A DNA stretch of 8,336 nt, taken from positions 1 through 8,336 of the forward strand of contig JAGDAG010000078.1 in assembly GCA_017959625.1 (NCBI GenBank), in the 5' to 3' direction. The notes beneath the pieces are model-generated. The model ran no database searches. It was not told where the DNA came from and was given only the letters and a program-made list of their open reading frames with translations. Below are positions 1-5,275 of this stretch, piece after piece. The stretch's first letter is position 1. Each line of letters opens with the position of its first letter. The stretch is from Abditibacteriota bacterium. Its GTDB lineage: Bacteria > Armatimonadota > UBA5829. The position numbers were made by a program, and so were the translations under genes.

Positions 1-21
1 GACTGCGTGAGTCACGCAGTC
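1..21 (-). terminator. Perfect 21-nt dyad downstream of the oxidoreductase gene, possible terminator
   Basis: Positions 1-9 pair perfectly with 13-21 (GACTGCGTG / CACGCAGTC) around a 3-nt loop, and the symmetry continues to the central base. It starts 14 nt beyond the TAA stop of the oxidoreductase gene, where a terminator of the minus-strand operon would sit. The U-tract that would make it an intrinsic terminator lies outside the window (position 0 and below), so this is inferred from symmetry and position only. It could instead be one arm of a longer inverted repeat cut by the window edge. Confidence 0.4.
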
Positions 22-35
22 CCTATTCGTGTTTT

Positions 36-1205
36 TTACAGTTCCACAAAGGTGTTGGTAGCGGAAGATTCCATGGCTGCCATACACATCTCCACGGACA
101 GGATGCCGTCGTTCAGGTCGGAGCAGCTGACTCCCTTGCCTCTGATGATATCCAAAAAGCTCTGGACCAGTATCACGTCGCCGCCGCCGTGGCCTATGCC
201 GTTGGGGTTGCAGCTGATCACTTCGTCCTGGCAGCAGTGATGCCGGAACAGCTTCACCTGGCTGGTGGTCCAGTCGAACTCTATGGTGCCGTCGTAGCCG
301 ATCACCCTGCAGCCCCGGTTTCCGGCCTTCTTGCGGGCGTAGAAGCACTGGGTATAAACGGCGTGGCTGCCGTCCTCAAAGCCTATGAGGCAGCTGCCGG
401 AGTCTTCGTTTTTGGCGTCTTCGCCGAAGGAGCACATCCTGCCGTAGGCGGCGCGGTCGCCCTTTTTGGGCATCCGGTCCAGATCGCAGCCAAACATCAC
501 TCTTTGATAGGGATGCTGCTTGCAGTCCGTTTCATCGCAGTCCACGCAGTATTTGCCTGCGGGCTTTGAACAGTCGAACACCTTTTTGCTGGTCATGGCG
601 CATATGCGAACGGGCTTTTTCTCCAGTATATACACCATATAATCCAGGTCGTGGGTAGCCTTCTGGAGCCACAGCCCCTGGGTCTCCTCGTTGTCCCGGT
701 ACCAGCTCTGATAGTAGGTGTCGCCGTAATTGGGGTTGTTCCAGGCGTACATATGCATGGGCTCGCCTATGTCTCCCCGTTTGATCATCTTTTTGGTCTC
801 CAGCACCAGCTGGGTGACTCTCAGGGGAAAGCCTATTACCACTCTCTGTTCCTTGCCGGCTCCCGCAGCCTTCAGGGCTTCCAGGTCCTTACGGTTGGTG
901 GCGATGGGCTTTTCCAGATACAGTGGCAGATCGGCGTTCAGTACCAGCTGTCCCATTTTTGAATGCAGGCTGCAGCGGGTGCCCACCATCACGCCTTCAA
1001 AACCGCCGGCGGCAAGCATTTCCTCCGGGTCGGTGAAAAGGGCGCAGGTCTCGGGATTTTCACCCAGCCTCCTGAGCTGCTCTTTGAGCGCCTCCGCGGG
1101 CTTTACGTCGCAAACTGCGGACAATTCTGCCTCCGGGCACTGGAGTTTGAGCATGCTCCACACGTCGGAGAGTCTTCCCCCCAGGCCTATAACTGCGATC
1201 TTCAT
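36..1205 (-). CDS. Gfo/Idh/MocA-family NAD(P)-dependent oxidoreductase with a cysteine cluster
   Basis: 389 aa, a normal length for the family, with no signal peptide, so probably cytoplasmic. The N-terminus has the beta-strand and glycine-rich loop of a Rossmann dinucleotide-binding fold (MKIAVIGLGGR, residues 1-11). The family EKP motif is at residues 98-100, where the lysine is usually catalytic. A second-domain signature H185-D186-L187-D188-Y189 resembles the conserved His/Asp region near the active site. Members typically oxidise or reduce sugars, inositols or related polyols, or act in glycosidic bond chemistry; the substrate cannot be read here. The protein has 19 cysteines, including C212, C220, C223 and C228, spaced like a small metal site, and a GHGGGD stretch at 338-343. 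It is the last gene of the xth operon: its ATG lies 2 nt past the SGNH hydrolase stop, and a GAGGGA site inside that gene's end (1211-1216) sits 5 nt upstream, so translation is probably coupled. Family assignment is firm; specificity is unknown. Confidence 0.93.
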   Translation of the reverse strand: MKIAVIGLGGRLSDVWSMLKLQCPEAELSAVCDVKPAEALKEQLRRLGENPETCALFTDPEEMLAAGGFEGVMVGTRCSLHSKMGQLVLNADLPLYLEKPIATNRKDLEALKAAGAGKEQRVVIGFPLRVTQLVLETKKMIKRGDIGEPMHMYAWNNPNYGDTYYQSWYRDNEETQGLWLQKATHDLDYMVYILEKKPVRICAMTSKKVFDCSKPAGKYCVDCDETDCKQHPYQRVMFGCDLDRMPKKGDRAAYGRMCSFGEDAKNEDSGSCLIGFEDGSHAVYTQCFYARKKAGNRGCRVIGYDGTIEFDWTTSQVKLFRHHCCQDEVISCNPNGIGHGGGDVILVQSFLDIIRGKGVSCSDLNDGILSVEMCMAAMESSATNTFVEL

Positions 1206-1207
1206 TG

Positions 1208-1834
1208 CTATCCCTCAAACAGATCCATATAATGATCGGCGATAAGCGCGTATCCGGCCCAGGTGGGATGCACACCGTCGGCAGCCCAGTAGGAAGGAGC
1301 GGCCAGCTTTGCCGCATCTGCCATGATGCTCTGCATGGGGATATATTCCGTTCCGAACTCGCAGGCCAGCTTGCGGCATACGCCTATCTTGTTGATAAGG
1401 TCGTCCTTCAGCCAGTTTTCCTGCCCCGGCTGCACCAGCTGCAGATACGGCTCGATGATGATGATATCGTCTGTGAGCTTTTTGCTGCGGACAAGGATAT
1501 CTCTGTAATTGGCTTCAAAGGCCTCGGTGGAGGTAGGGTCGTTGCTGTCGTAGCGGCGCCAGGTATCGTTGATGCCAATCATAATGGAGATGACGTCGGG
1601 CTTGATGGTCTCCGCATCGGCGGCCCAGCGCTGCACCAGGTCTATGGTCCTGTTGCCGCTGACAGAGCGGTTTATGAACTTGAGGCCGTATTCGGGATAG
1701 CTGCAAAGCATCTCGGCAGCCACAAGAGTGGCGTAGCCGAACCCCAGAAAGCTGTCGTCTTCTCTGCTGCGTCCCGCATCGGTGATGCTGTCGCCTTCAA
1801 AAAGAATGGTCATGTTTTTTTTCAGTGTGATCAT
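1208..1834 (-). CDS. SGNH/GDSL-family hydrolase (esterase/lipase-like)
   Basis: 208 aa, the usual size of a single-domain SGNH hydrolase. Block I is GDSITD at residues 14-19 with the probable nucleophile S16. Block II is around G60-N61. Block III is GIND at 87-90, giving the oxyanion Asn89. Block V is DGVHP at 186-190, giving the catalytic Asp186/His189 pair. Such enzymes cleave ester bonds, often acetyl groups on sugars or acyl groups on small substrates, using a Ser-His-Asp centre. No signal peptide or membrane segment is visible, so action inside the cell is likely. The start is set by an AAGGAG site (1841-1846) 6 nt upstream; a second Met at residue 8 has no comparable site. The gene begins 10 nt after the xth stop, and that TAA stop overlaps the AAGGAG. 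The oxidoreductase follows after 2 nt. Pairing with a sugar-type oxidoreductase suggests carbohydrate side-chain metabolism, which is inference. Confidence 0.92.
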   Translation of the reverse strand: MITLKKNMTILFEGDSITDAGRSREDDSFLGFGYATLVAAEMLCSYPEYGLKFINRSVSGNRTIDLVQRWAADAETIKPDVISIMIGINDTWRRYDSNDPTSTEAFEANYRDILVRSKKLTDDIIIIEPYLQLVQPGQENWLKDDLINKIGVCRKLACEFGTEYIPMQSIMADAAKLAAPSYWAADGVHPTWAGYALIADHYMDLFEG

Positions 1835-1844
1835 CTGAAACTCC

Positions 1845-2627
1845 TTATTGCAATTTATGATCGAATTCCGAAATCAAAAAAGTGTGATCGCTGGGCTTTT
1901 CCCGTTTGCGGGGCTCCTTATCCACCCGTGAAGCGGAAAGGCAGGCAGCAAGAGGCCTTGACGCCATGATATAATCTATGCGCCAGCCGTGATTTGCCCG
2001 GAAACAGTTCATTCTGTAATCCCAGAAGGTGTACGCCTTTTCTTCCGACGGGTTCAGCTTCCGGAAGGTATCCGTAAGGCCCAGGGACATGATCTTTTCC
2101 AGCCGGCTCTGCTCTTCTTCGCAAAAGCCCACGCCGCCCCGGTAGAGATCGGGGTCGTAAACGTCCATATCGGTGAGGGCTATATTGAAGTCGCCGCACC
2201 AGATTATCTTGTCGTCCATATCCAGCGAGGAAAAATATTCATACATGAAATCCAGAAATCTGAGCTTTGTTTCAAATTTCGGCGTCCCCTTCATCTGCCC
2301 CTGGGGAATATACGTGTTCACGAACAGAACGTCCCCTGCACGGGCGCTGATGAACCTGGCCTCGGTGTCAAGAGACCCGTCTCCCGTGCCTTTGACCACG
2401 CCTTCGAGCTCATGGGGGGAGATCAGGGCCACGCCGTTGAAGGTCTTCTGTCCCAGAAAGGCGCAATGATAGCCGGCCTCCCGTATGGCGTCGGCGGGAA
2501 AATCCTTGTCCTGGCATTTGGTTTCCTGTATGCAGAGCATATCGGGCCTGTTTTCCGTCATCCAGCCCAGTATCACGTCAAGGCGGTTGCGTATGGAATT
2601 GGCATTAAAAGTGGCAGCGATCATCAT
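1845..2627 (-). CDS. xth: Exodeoxyribonuclease III (Xth/ExoA-type AP endonuclease)
   Basis: 260 aa, matching the usual length of about 250-270 for ExoIII. These Mg-dependent enzymes cut DNA at abasic sites and degrade one strand 3' to 5' in base excision repair in the cytoplasm. All family motifs are present: N8 and N10 in the TFNANSIR start, the metal-binding Glu35 in QETK (34-37), Tyr106 in NTYIPQG, D146 and N148 in GDFN (145-148), D218 in WRIDY, and the terminal D247-H248 of KPSDH with the catalytic histidine. No domain is missing. Two Met codons are adjacent; the AAAGGAG site is only 3 nt from the first but 6 nt from the second, so true translation may begin at 2624. This is the first gene of a three-gene operon with a promoter at 2649-2675. 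Its partners are not repair genes. I see no LexA-type operator upstream. Confidence 0.97.
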   Translation of the reverse strand: MMIAATFNANSIRNRLDVILGWMTENRPDMLCIQETKCQDKDFPADAIREAGYHCAFLGQKTFNGVALISPHELEGVVKGTGDGSLDTEARFISARAGDVLFVNTYIPQGQMKGTPKFETKLRFLDFMYEYFSSLDMDDKIIWCGDFNIALTDMDVYDPDLYRGGVGFCEEEQSRLEKIMSLGLTDTFRKLNPSEEKAYTFWDYRMNCFRANHGWRIDYIMASRPLAACLSASRVDKEPRKREKPSDHTFLISEFDHKLQ

Positions 2628-2630
2628 ATT

Positions 2631-2637
2631 CTCCTTT
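2631..2637 (-). promoter_or_regulatory. Ribosome binding site of xth, bearing on the start codon
   Basis: AAAGGAG on the minus strand. It is followed by AAT and then two ATG codons in a row. Spacing is 3 nt to the first and 6 nt to the second ATG, which favours the second as the main start. The difference is one methionine. Confidence 0.8.
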
Positions 2638-2648
2638 GATACATATTA

Positions 2649-2675
2649 ATTATATCACTTTTATGCAGGCTGCAA
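2649..2675 (-). promoter_or_regulatory. Promoter of the xth operon, extended -10
   Basis: On the minus strand TATAAT lies at 2654-2649, preceded by TGA, making an extended -10 element (TGNTATAAT, 2657-2649). A partial -35 (TTGCAG, three of six matches, 2675-2670) lies 15 nt upstream, shorter than ideal, so the extended -10 probably carries recognition. Transcription should begin near 2642, leaving a leader of about 15 nt that holds the AAAGGAG site. An 11-nt dyad (TGCAGGCTGCA, 2664-2674) overlaps the -35 and spacer and could be an operator, though this is weak. Confidence 0.7.
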
Positions 2676-2732
2676 GCGTTTTTTATCATCTGCCCGGTCA
2701 AAAAATCCGGCATTCAGGCGCGGGGGCGTTTC

Positions 2733-2762
2733 TTGACAGATAAAAACCTATAATGCTATACT
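2733..2762 (+). promoter_or_regulatory. Promoter of the yebC operon
   Basis: A perfect -35 TTGACA (2733-2738) and a -10 TATACT (2757-2762) are separated by 18 nt. The -10 is preceded by TGC, so it is also an extended -10. The start site would be near 2769, giving a leader of about 25 nt with GAGGTG (2784-2789) ahead of the yebC ATG. This is the strongest promoter in the window by match to the sigma-70/SigA consensus. It is divergent from the xth promoter about 80 nt away. Confidence 0.85.
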
Positions 2763-2793
2763 AAAATTGTATCGTAAATAAAAGAGGTGTTGT

Positions 2794-3543
2794 ATGTCCG
2801 GACATTCCAAATGGCATAACATAAAAATGCGCAAAGGCGCGCAGGACGCCAAGCGCGGCAAGATCTTTACCAAAATATCCCGCGAGATCATGGTTGCGGT
2901 AAGAGAATCGGGCCCCAACCCCGACACCAACCTGAAGCTGAAGATGTGCATCCAGAAGGCAAGAGACAACTCTATGCCCAACGACACTGTGCAGAACGCC
3001 ATCAAGCGCGCCAGCGGCGCTGCGGACGGCGCAAATTACGAAGAAGTTTATTACGAGGGCTACGGCCCTGCCGGTGTGGCGATTTTCGTTCAGGCCCTCA
3101 CCGACAACAAAAACCGCACGGTATCCGAAGTACGCCTTGCCTTCAGCAAGCACGGCGGGAACCTGGCAAGCCAGGGAGCCGTGGCGTATCTTTTCTCCCG
3201 CAAAGGCCAGTTTTTCTTCTCAAAGGAGACCTGCGACGAAGACTCCATAATGGAGATCGCTCTTGAAGCGGGAGCCGAAGACGTCAAGACAGACAGCGAA
3301 GACTCTATAGAAGTAATAACCGACCCCAGCGATTATCAGGCTGTGCGGGATGCTTTCGAGGCGGCCGGCATCGGGTTTGAGAGCGCCGAGGTCACTATGA
3401 TCCCCGCTACCACGGTAGATATCACAGACGAAAAAGACGCCTCCAAGATCCTCAAGATCATGGATCAGCTGGACGATTGCGACGACGTTCAGAAAGTGTA
3501 TTCCAACTTTGAGATCGACGACAGCATAATGGAAGCGCTTTAG
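2794..3543 (+). CDS. yebC: YebC/PmpR-family regulatory protein
   Basis: 249 aa, the full family length (about 240-250). The N-terminal signature MSGHSKWHNIKMRKGAQDAK matches the near-invariant family start, and GKIFTKISREI follows. The middle domain shows YYEGYGPAGVA (87-95) and NRTVSEVR (107-114), then GGNLASQGAVAYLF (121-134). The protein ends in the acidic C-terminal domain usual for the family. Members are cytoplasmic and were long annotated as DNA-binding regulators; the mitochondrial homologue TACO1 acts in translation, and bacterial members have also been linked to translation, so the role here could be either. The start is fixed by the signature and by GAGGTG (2784-2789). It is first in an operon with the cysteine desulfurase, whose ATG is 9 nt past the TAG stop. 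Identity is very secure; the molecular role is not. Confidence 0.98.
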   Translation: MSGHSKWHNIKMRKGAQDAKRGKIFTKISREIMVAVRESGPNPDTNLKLKMCIQKARDNSMPNDTVQNAIKRASGAADGANYEEVYYEGYGPAGVAIFVQALTDNKNRTVSEVRLAFSKHGGNLASQGAVAYLFSRKGQFFFSKETCDEDSIMEIALEAGAEDVKTDSEDSIEVITDPSDYQAVRDAFEAAGIGFESAEVTMIPATTVDITDEKDASKILKIMDQLDDCDDVQKVYSNFEIDDSIMEAL

Positions 3544-3552
3544 GGTAAAACG

Positions 3553-4716
3553 ATGTCCGATATCATATATATGGACAACGCTGCCACCACCTCTCTTATC
3601 CCCGAGGTGCTGGAAGCGATGATGCCCTATCTTACAGACTGCTTCGGAAGCGCTTCCACCATTTATTCCATCGGAAGACAGGCAATGGACGCTGTGGACG
3701 AAGCCAGAGAAAAAGTCGCCGATCTGATAAACGCCCGCGACCCCGAAGAAGTTTATTTCACTTCCTGCGGCAGCGAAAGCGACAACTGGGCCATAAAAGG
3801 CGCCTGCGAAGCATATCTGAAAAAAGGAAAGCATATCATCACCACGGCGGTGGAACACCACGCCGTCCTGGATACCTTTGATTATCTGAAAAAGCGCGGC
3901 TGGGAGATAACGGTCCTGCCTACAGACAATTTCGGCAGAGTGAGCCCCGCGCAGGTAGCCGAAGCCATAAGGCCCGATACCGTGCTGGTTTCCGTGATGC
4001 ACGCAAACAACGAGATAGGCACGATCATGCCCGTCAGTGAGATCGGAAAGGTATGCGCCGAAAAGGGCGTTTTCTTTCACGTTGACGCAGTTCAGACCGC
4101 GGGCCACATAAAGGTGGACGTCCGGGATATAAACTGTTCCGCCCTTTCCATATCCGCCCACAAATTCCACGGCCCCAAGGGCGTGGGCGCCCTGTATCTG
4201 AAAAAGGGCTGCATCTGCAGAAAATTCCTTCACGGCGGCGCCCAGGAAAAGAATCTCCGGGCAGGCACCCATAACGTCGCCGGTATAGTCGGGCTGGGAA
4301 AAGCGGCGGAGATCGCAAAAAACGAATATCCCGCCGAAGAGATACGCCTTTCCGCCCTGCGGGACAGGCTCATAAAGGGAATAAGCGCCTCCATAAAGGA
4401 ATGCAGGCTGAACGGCGACCCCGCGCTGCGTCTCCCGAATAACGTCAATTTCATATTCAAAGGAATAGAAGGAGAATCCATCATCCTTTTCCTGGATATG
4501 AAGGGCATTTGCGCGTCTTCGGGTTCCGCCTGCACCAGCGGGTCTCTCGATCCTTCCCACGTTCTTCTGGCCATCGGCCTCGAGCACGAACAGGCCCACG
4601 GCAGCCTCAGGCTCACTCTCGGGCGTGAAACCACAGACGAACAGATCGATACCGTCCTTTCGGAGCTTCCTCCCATCATCGAAAGACTGAGGCAGATGTC
4701 TCCTTTATATAATTAA
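3553..4716 (+). CDS. iscS: Cysteine desulfurase, group I (NifS/IscS type)
   Basis: 387 aa, the typical length. It is a PLP enzyme that converts L-cysteine to L-alanine and holds the sulfur as a persulfide for Fe-S clusters, thiolated tRNA or cofactors. The N-terminus carries the YMDNAATT signature (6-13). PLP-site residues are visible: His102 in VEHHAVL (stacks on the ring), Asp178 and Gln181 in FHVDAVQTAG, and the Schiff-base Lys204 in SAHKFHGPKG. The sulfur-carrying Cys327 lies in SSGSACTSGSLDPSHVL, the extended loop of group I enzymes. All key residues are intact. The start is supported by AGGG (3542-3545), which overlaps the yebC TAG stop, with 7 nt spacing. No iscU, nifU or mnmA follows; the next gene, 19 nt on, is a small membrane protein. 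General housekeeping sulfur transfer is more likely than nitrogenase-specific use. The IscS/NifS choice of symbol is by family only. Confidence 0.96.
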   Translation: MSDIIYMDNAATTSLIPEVLEAMMPYLTDCFGSASTIYSIGRQAMDAVDEAREKVADLINARDPEEVYFTSCGSESDNWAIKGACEAYLKKGKHIITTAVEHHAVLDTFDYLKKRGWEITVLPTDNFGRVSPAQVAEAIRPDTVLVSVMHANNEIGTIMPVSEIGKVCAEKGVFFHVDAVQTAGHIKVDVRDINCSALSISAHKFHGPKGVGALYLKKGCICRKFLHGGAQEKNLRAGTHNVAGIVGLGKAAEIAKNEYPAEEIRLSALRDRLIKGISASIKECRLNGDPALRLPNNVNFIFKGIEGESIILFLDMKGICASSGSACTSGSLDPSHVLLAIGLEHEQAHGSLRLTLGRETTDEQIDTVLSELPPIIERLRQMSPLYN

Positions 4717-4720
4717 TTAT

Positions 4721-4735
4721 TGGAGTTGTGCAACT
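4721..4735 (+). promoter_or_regulatory. Ribosome binding site with a small hairpin in its spacer
   Basis: TGGAG (4721-4725) is the only Shine-Dalgarno-like match ahead of the small membrane protein gene, and it lies 10 nt from the ATG, longer than usual. The sequence between them, AGTTGTGCAACT (4724-4735), is self-complementary (AGTTG/CAACT) and could fold into a short hairpin that either shortens the effective spacing or tunes initiation. The stem is only 4-5 bp, so the effect may be slight. Confidence 0.35.
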
Positions 4736-5227
4736 ATGGCTAAAATAGATCTTAACGATGAACTGCTTGAATTAGAGCGCCTTCACAACAAAAAGAACGC
4801 CGAAAAACAGACTGCTAACAAAACGCCGAAGCCGAAAAAGCCGGCGCCCGATAAAACCGAGGCGGTCCACTCCGAGCTTCTTGACGAACTCGAGAAGGCG
4901 GCCAGCCAGGCCGGCGAAAAGTCCCGCGAACGCAAGGAAGAAGCCAGACAGGAAAAAGAAAAGGCCAAAAAAGTCAAAGACACCACCCGGCTTGCCGCGC
5001 TATGCGCAGTTGTCATAATCGCTGTGGCCATATTGTTCTTCTTTGTTTTTGACGGAGGCGGCAAAAAGCACAACACCTCTGCCAAGGCCCTTCAGAACCC
5101 CGCTACGGAATTGGGCTCCATCAACGAGTGGCAGCACCAGCAGGGAAACAACAGGATGTCTCCCCAGTTCGCCCCTCCCGCTCAGCCAGCAAGACAGCCC
5201 GGCGGTTTTCAGGATAACCCCATGTAA
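4736..5227 (+). CDS. Hypothetical single-span membrane protein with charged coiled N-terminus and Gln/Pro-rich tail
   Basis: 163 aa, not assignable to a family I recognise. Residues 1-85 are hydrophilic and rich in Lys, Glu and Ala, with heptad-like stretches at about 3-25 and 45-82, suggesting a helical or coiled-coil cytoplasmic part. A Lys/Pro-rich linker lies at about 28-40. One membrane segment (about 86-105, LAALCAVVIIAVAILFFFVF) is preceded by Lys/Arg, which by the positive-inside rule puts the N-terminus in the cytoplasm. A GGGKK turn follows, then about 55 residues outside the membrane that are rich in Gln, Asn, Pro and Gly with no predictable fold. There are no catalytic motifs. It is the last gene of the yebC-desulfurase operon, 19 nt after the desulfurase, and its TAA stop runs into the A-tract of the terminator. 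A membrane anchor or adaptor is possible, but function is unknown. Confidence 0.82.
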   Translation: MAKIDLNDELLELERLHNKKNAEKQTANKTPKPKKPAPDKTEAVHSELLDELEKAASQAGEKSRERKEEARQEKEKAKKVKDTTRLAALCAVVIIAVAILFFFVFDGGGKKHNTSAKALQNPATELGSINEWQHQQGNNRMSPQFAPPAQPARQPGGFQDNPM

Positions 5228-5273
5228 AAAAAAGAAGCAAAAACCACAATGTGATTTTTGCTTCATTTTTTTT
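5226..5273. terminator. Bidirectional intrinsic terminator between convergent genes
   Basis: A 10-bp stem GAAGCAAAAA (5234-5243) / TTTTTGCTTC (5255-5264) continues after one C-A mismatch into CAC/GTG with an AAT loop. Eight A residues (5226-5233) precede it and eight T residues (5266-5273) follow, so either strand yields a hairpin with a U-tract. It ends the yebC operon on the plus strand and the GH127 unit on the minus strand. It overlaps the stop codon of the small membrane protein gene and lies 2 nt from the GH127 stop. Confidence 0.92.
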
Positions 5274-5275
5274 CT

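Noticed and set aside
1205..2639. Plus-strand open frames at 1205-1969 and 1989-2639 opposite the SGNH hydrolase and xth
   Set aside because: They mirror genes with intact catalytic motifs and proper ribosome sites, and their translations resemble no protein family.
2749..2754. Perfect TATAAT as the -10 of the yebC promoter
   Set aside because: It lies only 10 nt from TTGACA, too close for sigma-70 recognition, and no -35 is found at 16-18 nt. TGCTATACT at 2754-2762 fits the spacing better.
2628..2793. Riboswitch or small RNA in the divergent intergenic region
   Set aside because: The 166 nt are largely taken up by the two promoters and ribosome sites. The leaders are only about 15 and 25 nt, too short for a riboswitch.
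3220..4599. Long open frame on the minus strand, opposite yebC and the cysteine desulfurase (459 codons)
   Set aside because: The plus strand encodes two complete, well-conserved proteins here. The antisense translation shows no family motif, and I attribute the frame to codon bias of the real genes.
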